The notes: generated by a model from the letters alone, not told the origin. Counted from the first letter of the stretch, positions 1 to 5,817 are shown. The stretch: DNA of 8,305 nt from an uncultured Clostridia bacterium (GCA_945788655.1 CALZMV010000053.1:1-8305); one strand, 5' to 3'. Program-made: numbers and translations.

Positions 1-55
1 GATTGTACGAAAAAACCTCTCTTGCCCTTCCGGCAAAAGAGGTTTTTTGGTGCGG
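1..55. repeat. Direct repeat, copy A (terminator plus CCA-like end)
   Basis: This segment matches 194-249 almost base for base. Both begin gattgta, continue through the terminator hairpin, and end with ggtgcgg, the complement of CCGCACCA. Differences are two bases after gattgta and one or two extra A and T residues in copy B. Copy A is cut by the window edge, so the unit may extend further left and may be one of a tandem series. Copy B belongs to a real tRNA gene, whereas copy A is attached to a degenerate tRNA-like sequence. Confidence 0.8.
10..48 (-). terminator. Intrinsic terminator hairpin, first copy
   Basis: An A6 tract, stem halves CCTCT/AGAGG and TTGCC/GGCAA separated by one C-A mismatch, a five-base CTTCC loop and a T6 tract make a symmetric hairpin that could stop transcription in either direction. 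It is the same element as at 202-242, differing mainly in the length of the A and T tracts. On the minus strand it directly follows a sequence ending in CCGCACCA, which resembles a tRNA 3' end. By analogy with the second copy it probably terminated a minus-strand tRNA-like transcript. Confidence 0.75.
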
Positions 56-86
56 CCAGCGGGATTTTGAAGCCACGCTCCGCGTG
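48..86 (-). pseudogene. Degenerate tRNA 3' end (T-arm and acceptor remnant)
   Basis: On the minus strand this reads as a tRNA 3' end: a short hairpin CACGC-GGA-GCGTG (74-86) where a long variable arm would sit, then a T-arm-like segment with loop TTCAAAAT, then acceptor-like TGGCCGC, A and CCA running straight into the terminator. It departs from a working tRNA in three ways. The T loop is eight bases rather than seven. The proposed T stem GTGGC/CCCGC has a mismatch next to the loop. No matching GCGGCCA 5' acceptor half lies upstream on the minus strand. It may be a tRNA remnant or part of a dispersed repeat built from one. The identification rests on the 3' end only. Confidence 0.45.
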
Positions 87-124
87 TCTTCCGTCCTGCG
101 GCTCCTCTCTCAGTCGCCTTGGAC

Positions 125-170
125 CACAGCCTACTCAAATACCCACTAGGTATTTTCGCCCACGGCTGTG
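125..170. repeat. Nested inverted repeats in the left non-coding unit
   Basis: An outer pair CACAGCC (125-131) and GGCTGTG (164-170) encloses an inner pair AAATACC (137-143) and GGTATTT (149-155) with a five-base loop. Either strand could fold into a bulged two-helix arm. A further CCC/GGG pair (171-173 and 178-180) and the tRNA T-arm-like motif GGGTTCGAATCCC (178-190) follow. No protein with recognisable features is encoded here. The structure suggests an RNA or a structured repeat, but the family is not recognised. Confidence 0.6.
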
Positions 171-193
171 CCCTTTCGGGTTCGAATCCCTCT

Positions 194-249
194 GATTGTA
201 TAAAAAAACCTCTCTTGCCCTTCCGGCAAAAGAGGTTTTTTTGGTGCGG
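194..249. repeat. Direct repeat, copy B (attached to tRNA-Leu)
   Basis: This is the second copy of the repeat at 1-55. Here it covers the intrinsic terminator and the CCA end plus first acceptor bases of the minus-strand tRNA-Leu. The distance between copies is 193 bases. The bases between the copies contain the nested inverted repeats at 125-170 and the 13-base T-arm-like motif at 178-190. Confidence 0.8.
202..242 (-). terminator. Intrinsic terminator of tRNA-Leu
   Basis: On the minus strand the CCA end of the tRNA is followed at once by an A tract, stem halves of five and five base pairs around one mismatch, a short GGAAG loop and a T7 tract (208-202). The final A of CCA is the first base of the A tract, so tRNA and terminator abut with no spacer. 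No other terminator lies between the permease stop and this point, so it probably also ends read-through transcripts from the upstream operon. Confidence 0.9.
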
Positions 250-324
250 TCTAAGGGATTCGAACCCCCATGGTCTCCCACACGGACCTGAACCGTGCGC
301 GTCTGCCAATTCCGCCAAGACCGC
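242..324 (-). tRNA. tRNA-Leu (anticodon CAG)
   Basis: Read on the minus strand, the acceptor halves GCGGTCT and AGACCGC pair perfectly over seven bases. The D arm carries the typical GGCGGAATTGGCAGAC pattern of bacterial leucine tRNAs. The anticodon stem CACGG/CCGTG holds the seven-base loop TTCAGGT, giving anticodon CAG, which reads CUG codons. The variable region TGGGAGACCA is long, as expected for a class II tRNA. The T arm has loop TTCGAAT with a five-base stem that includes two G-U pairs. Discriminator A and an encoded CCA (244-242) complete the 3' end. The length is 83 bases including CCA. The gene has its own promoter at 351-379 and is followed directly by a terminator. Confidence 0.95.
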
Positions 325-350
325 ATGTATAGCATTTTGCGAACACTAAT

Positions 351-379
351 ACTATACACCTTTTGCGACTATTTTTCAA
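351..379 (-). promoter_or_regulatory. Sigma-A-type promoter for tRNA-Leu
   Basis: On the minus strand TTGAAA (379-374), a 17-base spacer and TATAGT (356-351) match five of six positions in each consensus box with ideal spacing. Transcription would start near 344, giving a 5' leader of about 20 bases before the mature tRNA end at 324, a normal length for RNase P processing. The -35 box lies inside the last codons of the upstream permease gene and the spacer covers its stop codon. Confidence 0.7.
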
Positions 380-1502
380 TAGAAATTTTCTTTTCTTCTA
401 AACGCCTGTATACATTTCTTCTTAACAGCGCATAAAGCACCGAGAATATAGGAATAAACACTATTATTCCCAAAATACCTGATACGTTGCCGCCGATTAT
501 TACAGCTAGCAGTGTCCAGAGAGCTGGAAGACCAACAGAACCACCAACCACTCTTGGATATACAAGCTGCCCTTCAATCTGCTGCACCACAAAGAATACT
601 ATAATAAATACCAGCATCTTCTGAAAGCTTATTACACCAATCATCAGTGCGCCAAAGAACAGTCCGATGAAAGCCCCGATGTACGGAATAAGCGAAAATG
701 CACCGATTAAAACAGAAATAGTTGCAGCATATGGGAACTTGCCAATAAACAGCACCACAAAGAACATAAACGCAAGAATACATGCTTCAAGACACTGTCC
801 TGAAAGGAAGTTGGCAAAAGTCTTATAAGTTAAAGACGCCACTTCGCATACCTCATCTGCCCAGCTTTTCTTCATATATGCATATGCAAGCTGTCTTGCC
901 TGTCTTCCCAGTTTTTTCTTGCTGGCAAGGATGTAAAGAGCAATGATAAGGCCAAAAACAAAGTTTGTAAGAACGCTGAAGACGCTTGTGGCCGCTTCAC
1001 TTGCTGTGCTAAGAAGGAGCATTCCGCCGCTCTTTAGGGCTGTTACTATTTTGTCGGGATCAAGTTCAGGAATAAATTGCTTAATCAGATGGGTATCCAG
1101 TCCATAACCATCTAATATTGCTATCCAGTCTGGATAAGACTTCTGAACTATCTGAACTATACTTTTTATTGATTCTACAAGGTTTGGGAACACCACATTT
1201 GCAATAAAGAATAACACCAACAGGAATGATAATAAAGTCAATGTTATGCTTATTGGTGCCTTTGCCTTCTTGATAATGGATTTTTCGTTGGAAATCCTAT
1301 CGATATTCCTCTCAAAAAAGCTCATAGGCACATTAAGTATGAATGCAATTGCACCTCCCACTATGAGAGGCATTGCAAGTCCTATCAAAGTCCCTGCGAC
1401 TGCCATTACTTTACTGAAATGAGTAAGTCCTACAAACAGAAGAACTCCAAAGGTTATCAGAAGAAGATTCTGTTTGAACTTTCCGTCAGGTCTGAAATCC
1501 AT
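369..1502 (-). CDS. AI-2E family (PerM/YtvI-type) membrane permease
   Basis: A 377-residue polytopic membrane protein of the AI-2E/UPF0118 family. Hydrophobic segments fall at about residues 11-28, 34-57, 83-106, 173-193, 237-254, 258-292, 297-308 and 325-360, with a soluble stretch at 107-172. That is the usual layout of eight helices with an external loop after helix three. The family signature region is visible at about 272-350: a PYIGAFIG turn, then QQIEGQLVYPRVVG and the glycine-rich GLPALW...GGNVSGILG segment. Members have been linked to export of autoinducer-2 and to Na+/H+ antiport, and the true substrate here cannot be read from sequence. Start: ATG with GGGGAG five bases upstream. 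It follows mnmM by 13 bases, so the two are co-transcribed. Transcripts probably read on into tRNA-Leu. Confidence 0.9.
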   Translation of the reverse strand: MDFRPDGKFKQNLLLITFGVLLFVGLTHFSKVMAVAGTLIGLAMPLIVGGAIAFILNVPMSFFERNIDRISNEKSIIKKAKAPISITLTLLSFLLVLFFIANVVFPNLVESIKSIVQIVQKSYPDWIAILDGYGLDTHLIKQFIPELDPDKIVTALKSGGMLLLSTASEAATSVFSVLTNFVFGLIIALYILASKKKLGRQARQLAYAYMKKSWADEVCEVASLTYKTFANFLSGQCLEACILAFMFFVVLFIGKFPYAATISVLIGAFSLIPYIGAFIGLFFGALMIGVISFQKMLVFIIVFFVVQQIEGQLVYPRVVGGSVGLPALWTLLAVIIGGNVSGILGIIVFIPIFSVLYALLRRNVYRRLEEKKISIEK

Positions 1503-1515
1503 AATACTCCCCTCT

Positions 1516-2094
1516 CTATCTCTTCTTTGTTATCCAAAGTATCTGTGGCGCACGCTCCGACTGGTTAAGCATATTTGCAAACACGCAGTGATATGTCTTG
1601 CTTTCTAAGCTTTGCGCCCAGCTTAAAATCATTTTCTTTTCCTCATTGCCTTCGTCATGACCCGGGTACAGCGTGATGGATAATAACCCTCCAACCTTAA
1701 GAAGATCCAGCGATTTCTTTATGGCTAAAAGAGAAGTATCCACTTTAGTTGTAATAGATTTATCTCCTCCCGGCAAGAAACCCAGGTTGAACAAAATTAC
1801 ACACGGTGGCTCTGAAACATAGGAGTCAATTTTATCATGGCTGTCGTTAATCAAAACAGCTTTTCCTTCAGGCCCTGTTTCGACCCCTTCTGATTCAAGC
1901 AGACCCCTTGTGTTCTCTATGGCATCTTTTTGAATATCAAAAGCATATACCTTTCCCGCCCTTTTTGCAAGCCAAAGTGTATCCTTGCCGTTGCCACAGG
2001 TGCAGTCTACAGCCGTTTCTTTTTCGTTAATATATTTCTCGCACATATAAAGCGCCAGTTGTGTAGTGTGCTGAAGAATATTTGTCTCTTTCAA
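1516..2094 (-). CDS. mnmM: tRNA U34 (mnm5s2U) SAM-dependent methyltransferase
   Basis: A 192-residue class I SAM methyltransferase of the YtqB/MnmM family (formerly labelled rRNA methylase). MnmM makes the last methyl transfer from nm5s2U to mnm5s2U at tRNA position 34. It does the job that the MnmC methyltransferase domain does in Gammaproteobacteria. Visible motifs: SAM-binding motif I DCTCGNGKDT (30-39), acidic motif II FDI (52-54), the family-specific NLGFLPGGDK (103-112), and LYPGHDEG (142-149). The length is typical. The start is TTG at 2094-2092, preceded by AGGAAGGA with an eight-base spacer. The first in-frame ATG is residue 17, inside the conserved N-terminus, so TTG is preferred. 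The permease follows 13 bases downstream. Confidence 0.9.
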   Translation of the reverse strand: MKETNILQHTTQLALYMCEKYINEKETAVDCTCGNGKDTLWLAKRAGKVYAFDIQKDAIENTRGLLESEGVETGPEGKAVLINDSHDKIDSYVSEPPCVILFNLGFLPGGDKSITTKVDTSLLAIKKSLDLLKVGGLLSITLYPGHDEGNEEKKMILSWAQSLESKTYHCVFANMLNQSERAPQILWITKKR

Positions 2095-2117
2095 AATTCA
2101 GGTCCTTCCTACAAATA

Positions 2118-2143
2118 AATCCCAAACCAAATGGTTCGGGATT
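2118..2143 (-). terminator. Intergenic hairpin between GT51 gene and mnmM
   Basis: On the minus strand AATCCCGAACC and GGTTTGGGATT pair over eleven positions (one G-U) around the loop ATTT. The plus-strand transcript would have an A-C mismatch at the same position, so the fold favours minus-strand RNA. The bases after the stem, TATTTG, are only weakly U-rich. This is either a leaky terminator after the glycosyltransferase gene or an mRNA processing or stability element upstream of the mnmM ribosome binding site. Confidence 0.5.
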
Positions 2144-2160
2144 AATGCTTTCATTTTGCT

Positions 2161-2838
2161 TTACTCAATTTCGCCTTCTTCTATATAATCGTTTTCTATC
2201 ATGCATGTAATAACCTGCTGCCTGCGCTGCTCTGCAAGTTCAGGATTTGCATCGAGCGAATATACGGAAGGCGCCTGAGGTATGCCTGCAAGCATCGTAC
2301 TCTCATAATCATTCAGCTGAGCCGGTTTTTTGTTGAAATATCCCATACTTGCATCATAAATTCCTGTATATCCCGATCCGAAGTATATGATATTCACATA
2401 CATTTCCAAAATTTCGTTTTTGTCGTACTCTTTTTCTATATCGATTGCGACGAACATCTCTGCCAGCTTTCTGGCAAAATCCTTGTCCTGCTCAAAGTAC
2501 ATATGCCGTGCAAGCTGCTGCGTGATTGTGCTGCCTCCTTGATAAAGTCCGCCTGATTTTATGTTTCCAACAATTGCCCTGACCATAGAAATAGGATCCA
2601 CACCCTTATGATACAAAAATCTGCAGTCCTCCACTGCAATTACTGCATCTGTGTAGGTTTCAGTCAGCTGGCTGTATGATACATAATTGTCCATAGACTG
2701 AAGCTCCATGACTTTTTCATCGATGGGCATCTGTTCAATAGCCTTGTGGTACATATCGTTTGCCTTGTAATAGGTACCTCCCATCCAGAAAGCCGCAACA
2801 ATCAGTATTATTACTATAAGTCTCTTAATGAGTTTCAT
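2161..2838 (-). CDS. Monofunctional peptidoglycan glycosyltransferase (GT51)
   Basis: A 225-residue membrane-anchored GT51 transglycosylase, similar to MtgA/SgtB. It polymerises the disaccharide units of lipid II into glycan strands on the outer face of the membrane. Residues 4-22 form a single N-terminal membrane anchor. The donor-site motif EDCRFLYHKG (70-79) carries catalytic Glu70. GGSTITQQLAR (101-111) follows, then RKLAEM (123-128) with the second catalytic Glu127, and KNEILEMYVNIIYFG (140-154). The protein ends soon after the GT51 domain with an acidic tail, and there is no penicillin-binding transpeptidase domain. It therefore cannot cross-link peptides and must work with separate transpeptidases. 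Start: ATG at 2838, overlapping the regulator gene by 14 bases, behind a modest AAGG ribosome binding site. The overlap points to translational coupling. Confidence 0.92.
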   Translation of the reverse strand: MKLIKRLIVIILIVAAFWMGGTYYKANDMYHKAIEQMPIDEKVMELQSMDNYVSYSQLTETYTDAVIAVEDCRFLYHKGVDPISMVRAIVGNIKSGGLYQGGSTITQQLARHMYFEQDKDFARKLAEMFVAIDIEKEYDKNEILEMYVNIIYFGSGYTGIYDASMGYFNKKPAQLNDYESTMLAGIPQAPSVYSLDANPELAEQRRQQVITCMIENDYIEEGEIE

Positions 2839-3514
2839 CGTTTCTAACCTTAAACAGGCTCTTACCGTGGACAGCTACGAATTCCTTCAGGTTTGCAACG
2901 TGGTTTTCTGCCACAACCTTAGCCTTCGCTGTATCCCCACTTAGGATTGCTTCTTCAATTTCTTCGTGCTCTCTTGGCATTCTTTCATATCTTGAAAAAT
3001 CATCATAATATATGTATCTGAATCTCAAAGCAAGTTCCTGAACCTGTGAAAGCAGAGTTTCTAAAGTTTTATTGTCACTGTAATTTACAATAAGCTGGTG
3101 GAACAGTTCATCACATTTAATGATTTCGTCTGTGTTTCCACTTGCTACTGCATCATTATATGCCTTGCTTGCTTTGATAAAGTCTCTCTTTTCTTCTTCA
3201 GTAACCTTTCTTGCAGCAAGGGAAGCCGCCATTCCTTCAAGTGTTTGGCGAACTTCCAAAACATCCAGCATATCCTTGATGGAAATGTCAGATGCATAAG
3301 CTCCTCTTCTTGGTTCAATTGTAACCAGTCCTTCTTTTTCAAGTTTTCTGATAGCCTCTCTCACAGGGGTACGGCTTACACCCATTTCATCTGCAAGATC
3401 AACTTCCATCATACGAGTCCCCGGAGCAATTTCACCAACAAGGATCTGTCTTTTTAATTCCTCATAAACAATTTCTCTCAGGGGTCTGTGATTTTGCAAA
3501 TCAAAGTTTAACAT
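2825..3514 (-). CDS. GntR-family regulator, FadR/FCD subfamily
   Basis: A 229-residue transcription factor. Residues 10-75 form the GntR winged helix, with recognition-helix pattern VSRTPVREAIRKLEKEGLV (46-64) and wing residues EPRRGAYA (67-74). Residues 80-215 form an all-helical FCD effector domain. Asp135, His139, His183 and His205 sit where the FCD metal-binding residues are expected, so a metal-dependent ligand such as an organic acid is likely. A longer reading begins at TTG 3535, right next to the ispE stop. ATG 3514 is better because GGAGG at 3526-3522 lies seven bases upstream of it. The gene follows ispE by 21 bases and overlaps the glycosyltransferase gene. The operator and ligand are unknown, and it may act on its own operon or elsewhere. 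Confidence 0.9.
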   Translation of the reverse strand: MLNFDLQNHRPLREIVYEELKRQILVGEIAPGTRMMEVDLADEMGVSRTPVREAIRKLEKEGLVTIEPRRGAYASDISIKDMLDVLEVRQTLEGMAASLAARKVTEEEKRDFIKASKAYNDAVASGNTDEIIKCDELFHQLIVNYSDNKTLETLLSQVQELALRFRYIYYDDFSRYERMPREHEEIEEAILSGDTAKAKVVAENHVANLKEFVAVHGKSLFKVRNDETH

Positions 3515-3535
3515 CCTGTATCCTCCATTTTTCAA

Positions 3536-4429
3536 CTATAGTGTGGTTGTCCAATATGCTTCATACCCCTCTTTGCGAAACTTTCTGCATGCTTTCTGAG
3601 CATGTGAGAGTTTGTCGAAAAGAGCAAAGACAGTGGGACCACTTCCTGTCATCAATACCTTTGCCGCTGTGGTTTCAGCCGCAACTTTTTCTTTTAGTAT
3701 TTTTACTTCCTGATAATTTGCCAGTGTATACTCCTCCAAAACGTTAATCATATTATCGTATACAACCTGTCCATCATTAGCTCTGAGGGCTGAAACCAAA
3801 GCTTCAGTATCGGGCCTTTCTGTTATTTCACATTGGTCGATGCCCTTATATACTTCTTTTGTAGATACTCCGAAGTTTGGTTTTACAAGCAGTACCGCTC
3901 TCTTAAATCGGCTTTTAAGAGGTGTAAGCTCCGCGCCCGTTCCCTCGCACAATGCGCATCCATATCTTGTGTTTTGTATCAGCAGGCAGAAAGGAACATC
4001 TGCTCCTAAAGGTTCCCCCAGCGCGCACATCTGTTTCGTGTCGAGCTTCAGTCCCCACAGTCTGTTGAGCGCAACAATCAGTGCCGCACCATTGCCGCTT
4101 CCTCCTGCAAGACCTGCCGCTACCGGCAGATGCTTTTCAATATCAATATCTATTATTCCCCCGCCAACCTGATGTCCGAATTTATCGATCATCATTTGTG
4201 CAGCTTTATATGCAAGGTTTCTCTCATCAGTAGGCAGATAATGCTTGTTGCAGCTCAGATTGATAAGAATCTCTTCTCCATCTGTTTCAGTCCAACTTAC
4301 ATCTACATAATCGTGAAGTGCGATTTTTTGCATAATGCTTCGAAGAAGGTGATACCCATCGTCTCTTACACCACAAACATCCAGTGACAGATTTACTTTT
4401 CCATAGGATTTTATTCTTATCTGTTCCAT
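3536..4429 (-). CDS. ispE: 4-diphosphocytidyl-2-C-methyl-D-erythritol kinase
   Basis: A 297-residue GHMP-superfamily kinase of the MEP isoprenoid pathway. It phosphorylates the 2-hydroxyl of CDP-methylerythritol using ATP. Family landmarks: Lys11 in SYGKVNLSL (8-16), DDGYH (23-27), the ATP-binding glycine-rich segment GLAGGSGNGAA (106-116), Asp144 in LGADVPF (141-147), and the C-terminal TGSGPTVF (261-268). Length and motif order are normal. The glycine-rich loop reads GGSGNGAA where many family members have GGSSDAAA or GGSSNAA. Start: ATG with AGGAG seven bases upstream, the AGGAG lying inside a 13-bp tandem repeat. It follows a terminator after the Ig-like gene and leads into gntR, so it probably begins a separate transcript or is fed by read-through. 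The products support undecaprenyl phosphate synthesis, which links it to the glycosyltransferase two genes on. Confidence 0.95.
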   Translation of the reverse strand: MEQIRIKSYGKVNLSLDVCGVRDDGYHLLRSIMQKIALHDYVDVSWTETDGEEILINLSCNKHYLPTDERNLAYKAAQMMIDKFGHQVGGGIIDIDIEKHLPVAAGLAGGSGNGAALIVALNRLWGLKLDTKQMCALGEPLGADVPFCLLIQNTRYGCALCEGTGAELTPLKSRFKRAVLLVKPNFGVSTKEVYKGIDQCEITERPDTEALVSALRANDGQVVYDNMINVLEEYTLANYQEVKILKEKVAAETTAAKVLMTGSGPTVFALFDKLSHAQKACRKFRKEGYEAYWTTTL

Positions 4430-4434
4430 CTTGC

Positions 4435-4473
4435 TGCTCCTGAAAAATGCTTCTGATAAATGCTTTTGATAAA
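4435..4473. repeat. Three tandem 13-bp repeats in the ispE leader
   Basis: Plus-strand units are tgctcctgaaaaa (4435-4447), tgcttctgataaa (4448-4460) and tgcttttgataaa (4461-4473). The last two differ at one base, and the first differs from the second at two. On the transcribed strand the copy nearest the gene supplies the ispE ribosome binding site AGGAG. The distal copy overlaps the terminator stem of the upstream gene. The array therefore spans the whole functional gap between terminator and start codon. Confidence 0.8.
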
Positions 4474-4499
4474 AATGAGAGGAACAGAGCCTCTCATTT
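4471..4499 (-). terminator. Intrinsic terminator after the Ig-like gene
   Basis: On the minus strand AAATGAGAGG and CCTCTCATTT pair perfectly over ten bases around a seven-base loop. The T tract is TTTTT, three of whose bases fall in the stem. The hairpin begins nine bases after the stop of the Ig-like gene. The short free U tract suggests incomplete termination, which would allow some read-through into ispE. Confidence 0.7.
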
Positions 4500-4507
4500 C
4501 TTATAAA

Positions 4508-5341
4508 CTATTTCTTTTTCTTGCCTTTGGAAGCTTTTTTAGCGTTTTTTTCGGCTCTTGCTTTTTCGGCTTCCGCTTTTCTAGCTGCAGCATATTTACT
4601 TCCTGCTGCATAAGCTGAACGTCTTTCGCTTACTCTGTATTTGTTGATATCCTCTTCTTCGTAGTAATATAGATCTTTTTCTTCTTTTGCAGCTTTTTTT
4701 GCAGCTTTCTCTGCCTGCTTAGCCTTCTTCTTCTGATCCTTTTCTACGATTTCTTCTACAGATTTACCTGTTTTTTTCGCTTCTTTATAAGGATTTACAA
4801 CTTCTTCCTTCTTCTTCGCTTCTTCTACCGTCTTCTTGGCAGCTCTTGTGGAAACTACCATCATACCGCCAAACATTACAACCATCATTGCAATACTGAT
4901 CATTGAGTTTGCACTCTGATTTAATGTTTTAAATGTGATAGTTTCATCTTTGCCTAAAGTGTTTCCCTCGTCAGATACGAGATCTCCGGAAATCTTTAAT
5001 GTGTACTCTGAATTGCTCTTTGCTTTCAGCTTCTTGTCGGAGGAGTTGTCGAGAAGTACCAGAACTACCCCTTTTTCTCCTTCGTGATAAAGCACTCTTG
5101 TTGGAAGCTTCTTGCCTTCTTCATCATAAAGCTGAAAACATTTTTTATTAGCCTTACCTACTTCTGATTCAGATAAATCTTCACTGAAATAAAGCTTTAC
5201 TCCTAAATTCTCAATGGATGCGCCTGTTGAGCCGTCCTTTGGATATGAACTTTCAATTGTAAGGCTGCTACCAAAACAAAGAGAAGTAGATAATGCAACC
5301 ATTAGTGCTACAATTGATAAAATCGCACCTAATCTTTTCAT
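4508..5341 (-). CDS. Membrane-anchored Ig-like (Big_5-type) protein with Lys-rich tail
   Basis: A 277-residue protein of unknown function. Residues 1-24 look like a signal peptide (KRL, then a hydrophobic core, then FGSS). No lipobox is present at Cys22. Residues 28-140 resemble an SbsA/Big_5 Ig-like domain: a typical opening SSYPKDGSTGASI (31-43), LYFSEDL (50-56), and an ending GDLVSDEGNTLGKDETITFKT (119-139). A Met-rich transmembrane helix spans about 146-165. The remaining 110 residues are strongly charged with Lys/Ala/Glu repeats, probably helical, and end GKKKK. The expected topology is Ig domain outside and basic tail in the cytoplasm. The start ATG shares ATGA with the tadA stop, with GGAGG ten bases upstream, so translation is probably coupled. 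A terminator follows. The role may be cell-envelope related, and no specific family is recognised for the tail. Confidence 0.8.
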   Translation of the reverse strand: MKRLGAILSIVALMVALSTSLCFGSSLTIESSYPKDGSTGASIENLGVKLYFSEDLSESEVGKANKKCFQLYDEEGKKLPTRVLYHEGEKGVVLVLLDNSSDKKLKAKSNSEYTLKISGDLVSDEGNTLGKDETITFKTLNQSANSMISIAMMVVMFGGMMVVSTRAAKKTVEEAKKKEEVVNPYKEAKKTGKSVEEIVEKDQKKKAKQAEKAAKKAAKEEKDLYYYEEEDINKYRVSERRSAYAAGSKYAAARKAEAEKARAEKNAKKASKGKKKK

Positions 5342-5817
5342 TCTTGTGTGTCCTCCAGTTTCTGTTCTTTAGTTCTTTTTCTCAGATTTTTAAAAAAGTC
5401 TTTCAAGATTCCGCTGCATTCCTCCTGCAGAATTCCTGTTTCTGTTATTACATTATGATTAAGCCTTGGTTCCTGTACAATATTGAAAACGGAGCCGCAA
5501 GCACCTGCTTTCGGGTCCATGGTTCCTATGTACAATTTCTCTATTCTTGACCAGACGATTGCTCCTGCACACATGCTGCAAGGTTCACAAGTTACGTACA
5601 TTTCGCAGCCCATAAGTCTCCAGCCTCCCAGATTCTCAGAGGCTTCTCTTATTGCTATCATCTCTGCATGAGCCGTCGGATCCTTTGAAGTCTCAGTCAG
5701 GTTATATCCTCTGCCTACTACTTCTCCATCCTTGACTATTACGGCTCCAATGGGCACCTCGCCTAAGTCTTTTGCTTTTTTAGCTTCTTCCAAAGCCAGT
5801 TCCATAAACTTTTCCAT
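5338..5817 (-). CDS. tadA: tRNA adenosine(34) deaminase
   Basis: A 159-residue zinc-dependent deaminase of the cytidine deaminase fold. It converts A34 to inosine in tRNA-Arg(ACG), allowing wobble decoding. His50 and Glu52 in TAHAEM (48-53) and Cys80 and Cys83 in EPCSMCAGAI (78-87) are the zinc ligands and catalytic acid. VPIGAVIV (21-28) and DPKAGACGS (101-109) match the tRNA deaminase branch. A longer reading from TTG 5856 has no ribosome binding site and extends beyond the usual MEKFM-type N-terminus, so ATG 5817 is chosen. TAAGG lies only three bases upstream of it, which is close, so ATG 5805 (residue 5) remains possible. The C-terminal tail of about 15 residues is charged. The stop overlaps the start of the Ig-like gene. 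Confidence 0.93.
   Translation of the reverse strand: MEKFMELALEEAKKAKDLGEVPIGAVIVKDGEVVGRGYNLTETSKDPTAHAEMIAIREASENLGGWRLMGCEMYVTCEPCSMCAGAIVWSRIEKLYIGTMDPKAGACGSVFNIVQEPRLNHNVITETGILQEECSGILKDFFKNLRKRTKEQKLEDTQE

Noticed and set aside
171..200. A plus-strand tRNA ending at about 200, suggested by GGGTTCGAATCCC and TGATTGTA
   Set aside because: Only three T-stem pairs form and no 5' acceptor ACAATCA lies upstream, so no cloverleaf can be drawn.
119..359. Overlapping open frames on both strands across the left edge
   Set aside because: They read through the tRNA-Leu gene, its terminator and the repeat. The RDSNP- and RSWRNWQTR-like peptides are typical false translations of tRNA T-arm and leucine tRNA sequence, and neither frame has a ribosome binding site.
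2161..2838. Truncated class A penicillin-binding protein
   Set aside because: The protein is complete for a monofunctional GT51 enzyme and is followed by a separate gene with its own ribosome binding site. No transpeptidase remnant is seen downstream in any frame.
3515..3535. N-terminal extension of the GntR regulator from TTG 3535
   Set aside because: The GGAGG at 3522-3526 would lie inside the extension, and it is perfectly spaced for ATG 3514.
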